A stretch of DNA of 36,961 bases from positions 1-36,961 of the forward strand of contig CAZQEC010000006.1 in assembly GCA_964591565.1 (NCBI GenBank), read 5' to 3'. This document shows, one piece after another, positions 30,150 to 36,961 of this stretch; position 1 is the first letter of the stretch, and each line of letters opens with the position of its first letter. The notes beneath the pieces are model-generated. The model did not search any database. It was given only the letters and a program-made list of their open reading frames with translations, and was not told the origin of the DNA. The position numbers were made by a program, and so were the translations under genes. Source of the DNA: CAZQEC01 sp964591565 (GTDB lineage: Bacteria; Patescibacteriota; UBA1384; CAJBMM01).

Positions 30150-30701
30150 ATGACACGCTACGCCGTGGTTGAGTTACGTGTGGTTAAATCGCGCAAGTTA
30201 ATTGATGCGCTCTGGTCGATCTACGAAGCCCTAGGTGATTTAGAAGTACATTCCCCGTTTGCTCAGGGTTTATGCAGAATACAATTTGATGCGGCGATGG
30301 TTGATCACGACGCGCTCAAATTGATCATCTTTGATCAGTCCGATAAGCAGACCCCTATTGCACTAGTGCTTATTTCGTCAAAGCCTGACGAGGTACACTG
30401 GCTCTCTAAACGCTACTTTGCTAGGTACAAGCAAGATGGAAGGGCGATGTGGTACATTGTGGGAGCTACGTCTAAACGAGTTAGAATAGGGGGATTACTG
30501 CTCAATCGCCTTGTTGATTATTTATGTGGAACTCTCCCGCAAGACGGCATTATTTTCTTTGACTACTCAAGTACTAGTCACGAGTCAATGATGCGTTTTG
30601 CGGAGCGTATGGGAAAACGCAATGGAATGGTTGTAAAAGTAATCGATCAAATGGTGTTTTGTTCTGCGGAAAGGGTGGTTTCCATCGCACAAAGCGGATA
30701 G
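30150..30701 (+). CDS. Hypothetical protein, weakly acetyltransferase-like
   Basis: 183 residues. GGAGG sits 8 nt upstream of ATG 30150; the longer frame from 30078 overlaps the decarboxylase. The layout, TPIALVLISSKPDEVHWLSKRYF, then RVRIGGLLLNRLVDYL, IIFFDYSS and MMRFAERMGKR, loosely fits a GNAT N-acetyltransferase (central strands, then a G-x-G-like loop before helix 3), but the CoA motif is poor. As the operon partner of arginine decarboxylase, an agmatine- or polyamine-related role is possible. I do not recognise a definite family. Confidence 0.5.
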   Translation: MTRYAVVELRVVKSRKLIDALWSIYEALGDLEVHSPFAQGLCRIQFDAAMVDHDALKLIIFDQSDKQTPIALVLISSKPDEVHWLSKRYFARYKQDGRAMWYIVGATSKRVRIGGLLLNRLVDYLCGTLPQDGIIFFDYSSTSHESMMRFAERMGKRNGMVVKVIDQMVFCSAERVVSIAQSG

Positions 30702-30796
30702 CTTAGCTGTCCGCTTGCTTTATATTCGCCAACAAATCAGGTAAGATAAGCTAGGGCGGAGGGGGTATTATAACACAGTATATTGTTACCAATGTT

Positions 30797-32896
30797 GTGC
30801 TTGTTACGTCTGTTATTGTGATGGCCGCAATGGCTTTTTTAGTACTAGAGCGTAGTCGAAAACTATCTAGCGTCTACTTTTCATTATTTGTTATCGCTGT
30901 AATTATTTGGGTGTTCGCGAATATTATGGCGAATATCGCAATAAATCAAGGACCTGATAGTTATCTATTCTGGTCAAAAATGGCGTTAATTGGACCTACC
31001 ATAGCTCCATTTTTTCTGCTTTGCTTCGCCGATCTTTTCCCAGAGGGCAATAGATTTACGGTTAATAAATTCATATATTTGGCAATAACTTCGATCGGCA
31101 CAACGATCTTGTTTTTAGTGCCCACTCATTACAATATTGAATCCGTGTTAATCAAAGATGCGAGCACGTTTCAAACGACCTTTACACCAGGCATTTTATA
31201 TTCAGTTTTTGGGGTTTATTTTCTAGCAAGCATTACTATTGCGACGGTGGTGTTAATTCGGAAATACTTCATTGTTAAGAGTAGTCAAAAATCACAAATA
31301 ATCTATGTTCTATCAGGAATACTTGCAACTGTTACGCTTGGAGTAGTGGCAAACGTAGTACTCCCCTTGCTTGGGAACGCATTGTTTATCAATTTTACTC
31401 CACTTTCGACCATTTTTATAACGGGTTTTACGTCGTATGCCATAATTGCACATCATCTTTTCGATATTCGTGTTATTATTCGTCGCACCGTTGTCTATTC
31501 AGTCTTGTTACTATTTGTACTTGTTGCATACGCGCTGGTGGTGTTTTCATTCTCTCAACTTTTTGGTGGAGACGTAACCTTTGGTGTTAGTTCATTTATT
31601 CCCAATATTATCGCCGCACTGTTGATCGCCTTCGGTTTTGATCCCTTAAAACGTTGGTTGCAAACTACGACTGATAAATACTTATTCAAAGGTGAATATG
31701 AGCCGCAGGACGTGGCTAATAATTTAGCCAGGGCACTTTCTAATGCCATTAACCTAGATGAATCACTCGATTCTATGATGGCGGTTTTAACCAAAGAGAT
31801 GCGCATTGGACACGTCGCCACGTTGGTGGTGCGTAAAGTGGATAAGGATAATACCGTCAAACGGGTTAAAGCAACCGGTTTTAGTAATCTCGTTAAATTA
31901 GAAGCTCTGCCCACGGGGCATTTAGTCGAGTATTTTGCTAAAAATCCAAAATTAATAGTGGTTGAGGAGTTGAAAGATCAAAGCGACCGCACCACCATCA
32001 ATCATGATTTGCATCCGGTGCTCAATCAACTGGAGCAGTTTCAAACCGCCATTGCCTTGCCACTTTTGGTCAAAAATAATGTGATTGGAGTTTTGCTAAT
32101 TGGCGAAAAGCTCTCGGGTGATATTTTTTCGCGGCAAGATTTGGAGGTGCTTGAATTAATCGGTAATCAAACTGCTTTGTCTATTGAAAAAGCCCAGTTT
32201 TACGAGGAAGACAAGCTAAAGTCTGAATTCATTTCGATCGCCTCGCATGAACTGTTAACCCCAACCGCGGCGATTGAGGGGTATTTGTCGATGGCGTTGG
32301 ATAAGAAAATGCCGCAAACCATAAGTCAGCAGACCCAGTATATTCAACGTGCCTATGACTCCAGTCGCCGTTTGGCCGATTTGGTCAAAGATTTGCTGTC
32401 AATATCACGTATTGAGAGTGGTCGCATTAAAATTGTGTCAATACCCCTCGACATTGTGGCTATTTTGGATCAAGCGGTCGGTGAGTTACAACCAACTGCG
32501 AAAGCGAAGGGACTGTCTATAACATATACCAAGCCGACTGGTATTCCCAAGGTGCTCGCCGATCCCGATCGAGTGATGCAAGTGTGTATTAATTTGATTA
32601 ACAACGCCATTAAGTACACACCAAAAGGTAGTGTGACAATCACGGTTGAATTGCTGAAAAATATGGTTCAAGTAGACGTTAAAGACTCTGGTATCGGCAT
32701 TGATAAAAAAGACCAGCAACATTTATTCGAGAAGTTTCATCGCATTGACAATCCGGCGACGACTGGCATTATGGGCACTGGTCTCGGATTATACATCTCC
32801 AAGAACATTATCTCGCTTCTTGGTGGTGAAATGACGGTGCAAAGCGCGGCCGGGCAGGGCAGTACCTTCACTTTCAGTTTGCCAGTTGCGAAATAA
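30797..32896 (+). CDS. Multi-pass membrane histidine kinase with GAF domain
   Basis: About 700 residues. Seven or eight N-terminal transmembrane helices (to about residue 275; the 7TM/MASE-like sensor type with FAIIAHHLFDIRVIIRR between them), a GAF domain (about 290-460), HisKA with SHELLTPTAAIEGYL (about 482), and HATPase_c with NLINNAIKYTP, DSGIGID, GTGLGLYIS. The first standard start is GTG 30797, but GGAGGGGG lies 32 nt before it; an ATT (30767) or ATA (30770) start just after that site would give a complete first helix. Two receiver-only regulators follow in line. Confidence 0.88.
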   Translation: MLVTSVIVMAAMAFLVLERSRKLSSVYFSLFVIAVIIWVFANIMANIAINQGPDSYLFWSKMALIGPTIAPFFLLCFADLFPEGNRFTVNKFIYLAITSIGTTILFLVPTHYNIESVLIKDASTFQTTFTPGILYSVFGVYFLASITIATVVLIRKYFIVKSSQKSQIIYVLSGILATVTLGVVANVVLPLLGNALFINFTPLSTIFITGFTSYAIIAHHLFDIRVIIRRTVVYSVLLLFVLVAYALVVFSFSQLFGGDVTFGVSSFIPNIIAALLIAFGFDPLKRWLQTTTDKYLFKGEYEPQDVANNLARALSNAINLDESLDSMMAVLTKEMRIGHVATLVVRKVDKDNTVKRVKATGFSNLVKLEALPTGHLVEYFAKNPKLIVVEELKDQSDRTTINHDLHPVLNQLEQFQTAIALPLLVKNNVIGVLLIGEKLSGDIFSRQDLEVLELIGNQTALSIEKAQFYEEDKLKSEFISIASHELLTPTAAIEGYLSMALDKKMPQTISQQTQYIQRAYDSSRRLADLVKDLLSISRIESGRIKIVSIPLDIVAILDQAVGELQPTAKAKGLSITYTKPTGIPKVLADPDRVMQVCINLINNAIKYTPKGSVTITVELLKNMVQVDVKDSGIGIDKKDQQHLFEKFHRIDNPATTGIMGTGLGLYISKNIISLLGGEMTVQSAAGQGSTFTFSLPVAK

Positions 32897-32990
32897 AATA
32901 TTCAGTATAAAATATAGAATGAGAAATGATGAATTACAAATTAAAAATGATGAATGTATTAGATTTTAGTAAATAGGGGGTTTTAAGGAA

Positions 32991-33410
32991 GTGACTGATC
33001 AAAATGCTAAGATGGTGTTGATCGTAGACGACGAGGAAACGTTGCGTCAGATGTATCGCGCCCGACTTGAGGCCTCTGGTTATGTGGTCGTGGAGGCGGT
33101 TAACGGTGAGGAAGGTATGGCGCGGGCAGTTGAGTCTCACCCCGACTGTATTTTATTAGATATCATGATGCCACGGGTGAACGGTTTTGACGTATTGGAT
33201 ATTCTAAAAACTACACCCGAAACTAAAGATATTTCGGTGATTGTGCTAACTAATTTAATGCAAGATGAAGCCAAACGGCGGGTTATGAAGTCTGGCGCGG
33301 CGGTCTGCTTGGTGAAGGCCTTGGTTACACCATTGCAAGTGGTTGAAACTATTAATCAGATTGTGGCTCGGTCTGATCAGCAGACACTAGCACCGCCCGC
33401 GACATCTTGA
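32991..33410 (+). CDS. Single-domain response regulator
   Basis: A 139-residue CheY-like receiver: VDDEET (acidic pocket), CILLDIMMPRVNG (phospho-Asp about residue 57), VLTNL, and the conserved Lys in CLVKAL. It begins with GTG and has no output domain. It lies 94 nt downstream of the large histidine kinase; the gap carries AT-rich GATGAATT micro-repeats. A likely partner of that kinase, or a link in a phosphorelay with the next gene. Confidence 0.9.
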   Translation: MTDQNAKMVLIVDDEETLRQMYRARLEASGYVVVEAVNGEEGMARAVESHPDCILLDIMMPRVNGFDVLDILKTTPETKDISVIVLTNLMQDEAKRRVMKSGAAVCLVKALVTPLQVVETINQIVARSDQQTLAPPATS

Positions 33411-33441
33411 TACACTGTGCCTTGGAGTGAAGGAGATTATT

Positions 33442-33813
33442 GTGGCAACAGTGCTAATTGGTGATGACGACTCAAGTATTCGCGATATGTACGCCATACG
33501 CTTGGTAGGGGCTGGTTTTGTTGTCCATCAAGCCATGGACGGACAAGATGTGCTCGATCAAGCCGACAAAGTTCATCCCGACATTATTTTACTCGATGTA
33601 ATGATGCCAAAGATGAATGGACTTGACGCTTTGAAGCTTCTGAAATCATCCGACAAAACAAAAGACATCCCGGTTGTTATTATGACCGCTCTGGCGAGCG
33701 ACGTTAGTCAAATGAACGACATTTCACATCAAGCGAACGATTACATCTCTAAATCAGATGTATTGCCTGACCAAATGGTGGAACGGGTCAAAGCGATTTT
33801 AAAAATTACATAG
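33442..33813 (+). CDS. Single-domain response regulator
   Basis: A 123-residue receiver: GDDDSSIRDMY, IILLDVMMPKMNG (phospho-Asp), IMTALAS, and YISKSD. GTG 33442 is preferred because AAGGAG lies 6 nt upstream; the frame opens at GTG 33427. It is 31 nt after the previous regulator, forming a kinase-receiver-receiver set. Convergent with pilus genes, 12 nt apart. Confidence 0.9.
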   Translation: MATVLIGDDDSSIRDMYAIRLVGAGFVVHQAMDGQDVLDQADKVHPDIILLDVMMPKMNGLDALKLLKSSDKTKDIPVVIMTALASDVSQMNDISHQANDYISKSDVLPDQMVERVKAILKIT

Positions 33814-33825
33814 AGCAAATGTTAT

Positions 33826-34173
33826 CTACGGTGCTAGGAATGGATTGTCGCGGCCAGTTGAAAGCGGGACTAGTTGCTGTTCAACGTCAACGTTGACGCG
33901 TCCGGTCAGGCGTTCTAATTTATCTGTGGCCAATTTGCTCGTGGTCACACCATCGCTGACCGGTTGTTCGACTAAAGAGCGGTCGGTTTGTTGCGAAATA
34001 CGAGCAGTGTAAAAGATGCCAGCGTTAATGAACAACAAAGCCACAATAGCGATCGCCATCATAATGGCGCGACCTTGACTGCGCCCGGTGGCATTTGAAT
34101 CATTATCAAAGTTAAATGACTCTGCTACTTCAGGCAATTTTTGGTCTGACGGAGTCAATTTGTGTTCCAACAT
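33826..34173 (-). CDS. Small membrane protein of the pilus operon (PilP-position)
   Basis: 115 residues with one transmembrane helix (about 37-58, MMAIAIVALLFINAGIFYTA) and a periplasmic-side tail ending RDNPFLAP. It is last in the PilM-N-O order, where PilP stands in proteobacteria; the N-P-F ending resembles short pilus-assembly tails, but it lacks the PilP lipobox and fold. AAAGGAG lies 8 nt before ATG 34173; the longer frame (34209) overlaps PilO. Role in the pilus is inferred from position. Confidence 0.65.
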   Translation of the reverse strand: MLEHKLTPSDQKLPEVAESFNFDNDSNATGRSQGRAIMMAIAIVALLFINAGIFYTARISQQTDRSLVEQPVSDGVTTSKLATDKLERLTGRVNVDVEQQLVPLSTGRDNPFLAP

Positions 34174-34186
34174 ACCGAATGCTCCT

Positions 34187-34789
34187 TTACAATTTATCTG
34201 ATCTGCCAAAGGCAGACAGTATAATAGTAGCGTTCAAATTATCTGGACTTTCGTTGTCGCCTGCAGTAATAGTCACACTACTCAACGCCAGCACGCGATC
34301 TATTTTTTCCAAACTGTCTACTAGCGCCATAATGGCGCTGTATGACCCAGATACGCCAAGAGTGGCTTGCAGAGTGCTACCGGTGTCTGCACCTCCCACG
34401 GCTTTTGAAGACGATACGGCGGCTGGATTAACGCTTGCAGGCGCTGTAGTCGAAGTACTTGGAGTAGTCGACAGCGCGGTTAGCTTTAAGTCAAGGTCGG
34501 CTACCATTTTTTCTAGTTGCAGTATTAGTCGATCTTGCTCCAGCGTTTCGGGAATGGCGAGATTGGCAATCATTTTGGCTGTTTCAATGCTGGTTTTTGA
34601 TTGAGACAATTCATTAAGTTGTGACAACTTGGTGCTGGTTTTGCGATATTTGTCATATTCAATTTGTAAATTAGCTTGACGATCTTGAACTCCAGCCAGT
34701 AGGGGTTTCACTCCAAAAATTATTCCAAATACGATTAAAAACAGGTAGAGAGTGGCAACTATAATCACTTTTCGGTTTAATAATATCAT
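34187..34789 (-). CDS. pilO: Type IV pilus inner-membrane protein PilO
   Basis: 200 residues. N-terminal transmembrane helix (about 8-28, VIIVATLYLFLIVFGIIFG), a coiled coil (KYRKTSTKLSQLNELSQ), a Ser/Thr/Ala-rich low-complexity linker (about 105-135), then a ferredoxin-like domain (LQATLGVSGSYSAIMALVDSLEKID). This is the PilO pattern; PilO and PilN form the alignment subcomplex between the PilM platform and the secretin or cell wall. It overlaps the PilN stop by 4 nt. Confidence 0.82.
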   Translation of the reverse strand: MILLNRKVIIVATLYLFLIVFGIIFGVKPLLAGVQDRQANLQIEYDKYRKTSTKLSQLNELSQSKTSIETAKMIANLAIPETLEQDRLILQLEKMVADLDLKLTALSTTPSTSTTAPASVNPAAVSSSKAVGGADTGSTLQATLGVSGSYSAIMALVDSLEKIDRVLALSSVTITAGDNESPDNLNATIILSAFGRSDKL

Positions 34790-35418
34790 GGTTTTAGACC
34801 GTCTTTATTTTTAGTAGCGGTATTTATGGTAAAAGTAATATCATCAGATTCCGAAGCGAGAGCGGTCGCAACTGTGGCACTACTTGCTGTTGTTGTAGCG
34901 CCGGCTCCAATCACGTAACTAACATTTTCAAACGCGCCAGACGCCTCTAGCCCACGCTTAAAATCAATTATGTCGGCTCGTGTTTTCGCGGACCCGATCA
35001 GAATAATTTGCGTGATGGTTTTGGCTGGATCTGATTTGGCGGCAGAATCAGCTGTTTTGGTGAGGGATATTGAGGTGAGGGTAATTTTGTCGCTGACCCG
35101 ATTGCTAATGGTCTTAATTGTATCGGTCGGCAACAATTGTAAGTCCAGTACCCCAACTGCACGATTCAAAGCTTGGTTTGCGGCCGTTACCTCACTTTCG
35201 ATCGCCTGAAATGACTTGATCTTGACCTCTATGCCCTCTCTCTTGCCAATGTAGTTATTTATTTTGTCGTTAATAGTAACGCGAATTGTGGTTAAGGTAA
35301 CCGCAAAACCAGCTACCGACACCAACAGAATGAGGAAGCCAAACGTAATATAGGTGATGATGCTTAAAGCTAGGCGTTTTTGTTTCTGTTTTTGGGGCAG
35401 TAAATTAATATCGTGCAT
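34786..35418 (-). CDS. pilN: Type IV pilus assembly protein PilN
   Basis: 210 residues. The cytoplasmic N-terminus HDINLLPQKQKQKR contains the I-N-L-L-P motif that binds PilM, then a transmembrane helix (about 19-45), a coiled-coil segment and a C-terminal domain (TITQIILIGSAKTRADIIDFKRGLE). It lies 8 nt downstream of PilM and overlaps PilO. The length fits PilN. Confidence 0.88.
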   Translation of the reverse strand: MHDINLLPQKQKQKRLALSIITYITFGFLILLVSVAGFAVTLTTIRVTINDKINNYIGKREGIEVKIKSFQAIESEVTAANQALNRAVGVLDLQLLPTDTIKTISNRVSDKITLTSISLTKTADSAAKSDPAKTITQIILIGSAKTRADIIDFKRGLEASGAFENVSYVIGAGATTTASSATVATALASESDDITFTINTATKNKDGLKP

Positions 35419-35426
35419 TTTTTGTC

Positions 35427-36440
35427 CTAAAGTGGTCGCATAGCCAAACCAATGGCTACGGTATATTTTAGATCTAAATTGGGTACATTTCCGATCAGTG
35501 GTGTACCGATCTCACACGCTTTTTGCAAACTTTCACTCATCGCCTGAATCAGTCCGCTGATTCCGGCTGCTTGACCGACCAGAATGGTGCGGTTTAGAAC
35601 AGTCGGGTTGTAATCGCGAGTAGAGTGATAACGTGTGACTGAGGCCACTTCTTGAATAATTGGTGCGAGCGCTGATTTTAATGCCGATTTCATTTCTTTT
35701 GATTCTCCATCACCAATAAATTGTCTAATATCTTTCGGCGCATGGTTAGTACTGGTGGCAATTGATTTCAAAATCTGTTCTTCCCCGCACGTTAATGAAG
35801 TGGTTAACCAAACATCACCGTGGTCTACTATGGTCAAGCGGGTGGCTTCATTACCAATTTCAACAATTAAGGCGGCACTATGCGCGCCAGATGGCATCAG
35901 TGATCTAACTACCGCAGTCGCTTTGGTTTCGAGGGCGTACAATTCAAGTCCGCGACTATGAATAATTTCGATGAGCGGATCAACTAGCGAGCGTGGCGCG
36001 GCGAAGATGGCGATGTCAATGACTCGCTTTTCTTTATGTAGAGCGAGCGGAGTGTAATCGTAATATACTTCTTCAATCGGTACCGGCAAATACTGCCCAA
36101 TTTCATAGGCAAGCGCCTTTTTGAGGTCACTCGGAGCCAAATGCGGTACCTGAACAATGCGGGTAAAAATGTATGTTTCGGGCAAGGCGGCTACCACCGC
36201 TTTAGCGCTAAAGTGGTGTGGCGCGCCGGTATCGATCAAAGTTTGCAAAGCGTTTGAGAGACCATCTATGTCGGTGATGGTATTTTTATCGAATAATCGT
36301 TTAGGCATCACTACTTCGGAGGTAGCTACAAGCGGCGCGTGCTGTTTTGGATATTTCAACTGCGCCATACGCAAAATAGACGGTCCCATGTCTAGCCCGC
36401 AAACCTCTGTTTTAAGACCGAATCCAGATAAAAAAGACAA
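35427..36440 (-). CDS. pilM: Type IV pilus assembly ATPase-like protein PilM
   Basis: 337 residues, FtsA/actin-like. CGLDMGPSILRMAQL (phosphate 1), ALPETYIFTRIVQVPHL, the YEIGQYLPVPIEEVYYDY block diagnostic of PilM, a second phosphate loop ALIVEIGNEATRLTIV and adenosine-side ILVGQAAGISG. A TTG start at 36440 follows GGAGGGGG by a few nt. It binds the PilN N-terminus in the cytoplasm. It has its own promoter upstream. Confidence 0.93.
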   Translation of the reverse strand: MSFLSGFGLKTEVCGLDMGPSILRMAQLKYPKQHAPLVATSEVVMPKRLFDKNTITDIDGLSNALQTLIDTGAPHHFSAKAVVAALPETYIFTRIVQVPHLAPSDLKKALAYEIGQYLPVPIEEVYYDYTPLALHKEKRVIDIAIFAAPRSLVDPLIEIIHSRGLELYALETKATAVVRSLMPSGAHSAALIVEIGNEATRLTIVDHGDVWLTTSLTCGEEQILKSIATSTNHAPKDIRQFIGDGESKEMKSALKSALAPIIQEVASVTRYHSTRDYNPTVLNRTILVGQAAGISGLIQAMSESLQKACEIGTPLIGNVPNLDLKYTVAIGLAMRPL

Positions 36441-36451
36441 GCCCCCTCCGT

Positions 36452-36480
36452 TTTATATATATTCTACGTTACATTATCAA
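36452..36480 (-). promoter_or_regulatory. Promoter of the pilM-N-O operon
   Basis: On the minus strand TTGATA (36480-36475), 17 nt, TATAAA (36457-36452), 12 nt before the TTG start. Confidence 0.65.
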
Positions 36481-36502
36481 GGCACGCAAATGGACATACT
36501 GG

Positions 36503-36961
36503 TTAAGGCGATATCAGCTCTCGCCACGACAACATAGCAAAACTGCCGGTAGTGGGAAAAAGCGGTGGTGGCGCAAATTGTAGGCTAGTATCGTAAGTTT
36601 GAGCAGTGTTTCTATAGCCCGACAGCACCGTACCGCTACCATTGACCCAAGTCCAGTTCCAGTATTTTGAACAGCCAATTGAGCCGTAAATTGTGATGCT
36701 GTTGCGAATGTTCAGCCGATTTGAGCCATTGCAAGAGTCGTTCCAGCAATATGGGCGGTAAACTCGACCAGTTTGGGCCAGCATAGCCGCGTCAATTTCT
36801 AAATCATCGGCCGATTGTGGTCCGACGATGACGTCTTTTTGGGCGATTAGACCAAGCGCATCGGTGCCGTCTTTGACGGTGTATTTTAGGTTAGAAACGA
36901 TGGTAATGTTGCGATTGGTGGCGGTAATGGCGGGTAAGGTGGCGGCGGCAATGGTTAGACG
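36503..36961 (-). CDS. C-terminal part of a large pilus-associated/surface protein (partial)
   Basis: The frame is open from the window edge to a stop at 36503, about 152 residues. Blocks such as RNITIVSNLKYTVKDGTDAL, IAQKDVIVGPQSADDLEIDA, MLAQTGRVYRPYCWN and ITIYGSIGCSKYWNWTW form a repetitive beta-helix-like region, as in DUF4900/PilX-type exported proteins encoded beside CPR pilus genes. Two Cys in PYCWNDSCNG may form a disulfide. It is upstream of and in line with pilM, 62 nt away. The N-terminus, and any prepilin signal, lies outside the window. Confidence 0.65.
   Translation of the reverse strand, partial: RLTIAAATLPAITATNRNITIVSNLKYTVKDGTDALGLIAQKDVIVGPQSADDLEIDAAMLAQTGRVYRPYCWNDSCNGSNRLNIRNSITIYGSIGCSKYWNWTWVNGSGTVLSGYRNTAQTYDTSLQFAPPPLFPTTGSFAMLSWRELISP

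Noticed and set aside
1..36961. CRISPR array or recoded TGA codons
   Set aside because: No regularly spaced 20-40 nt repeats were seen, and TGA ends several genes exactly where family lengths end, so the standard code fits.

Overview
The window looks like a chromosomal segment of a Candidate Phyla Radiation (Patescibacteria) bacterium using the standard code: TGA is a normal stop and no gene needs it as a sense codon. The reasons are a type IV pilus PilM-PilN-PilO cluster, small receiver-only response regulators beside membrane histidine kinases, a membrane-anchored Clp-like ATPase, RHH-PIN modules, and intergenic regions full of small hairpins and A/T- or purine-rich micro-repeats. The exact lineage cannot be read from the sequence. 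At least seven genes have a -10 box ending 6-7 nt before the start codon, so leaderless mRNAs seem common.

Layout. 1-3.1 kb: a TrmB-type regulator divergent from a membrane protein, then an unknown secreted protein and a PrmC-like methyltransferase. 3.1-4.8 kb: an RHH-PIN module, a 49-residue AbrB-like protein and a NYN-domain protein with an attenuator-like leader. 4.8-8.7 kb: glucose-6-phosphate dehydrogenase, an unknown protein behind a multi-hairpin leader, and GalE. 8.7-15 kb: an ABC transporter pair, a second RHH-PIN module, tRNA-Glu(CTC), and a small membrane protein coupled to the Clp-like ATPase. 15-16.8 kb: a histidine kinase and response regulator. 16.85-24.1 kb: the proline genes proB-proC and proA, split by a cassette of ABC-F ATPase, radical SAM/SPASM enzyme and a 35-residue peptide gene too short for usual gene calling, plus an S66 (MccF/LdcA-like) peptidase.

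24.4-29.1 kb is a tight AT-rich operon: a ROK sugar kinase fused to a sugar-phosphate cyclase of 2-epi-5-epi-valiolone-synthase type, a medium-chain dehydrogenase, an SDR and a Nudix protein. Its gene content resembles the cyclitol half of acarbose/validamycin-type pathways. 29.2-30.7 kb: a SemiSWEET transporter, a pyruvoyl-dependent arginine decarboxylase and an unknown partner. 30.8-33.8 kb: a large membrane histidine kinase and two response regulators. 33.8 kb to the end: the pilus genes on the minus strand and the C-terminal end of a large pilus-associated or surface protein running off the window.

The two most interesting systems are (i) the ABC-F / radical SAM / mini-peptide cassette, which reads as an undescribed RiPP (ribosomally made, post-translationally modified peptide) locus inserted among proline genes, and (ii) the kinase-cyclase fusion operon, which predicts C7-cyclitol (pseudo-sugar) production in a reduced-genome bacterium. 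Pentose-phosphate flux through the nearby glucose-6-phosphate dehydrogenase could supply sedoheptulose 7-phosphate for the latter; that link is inference.
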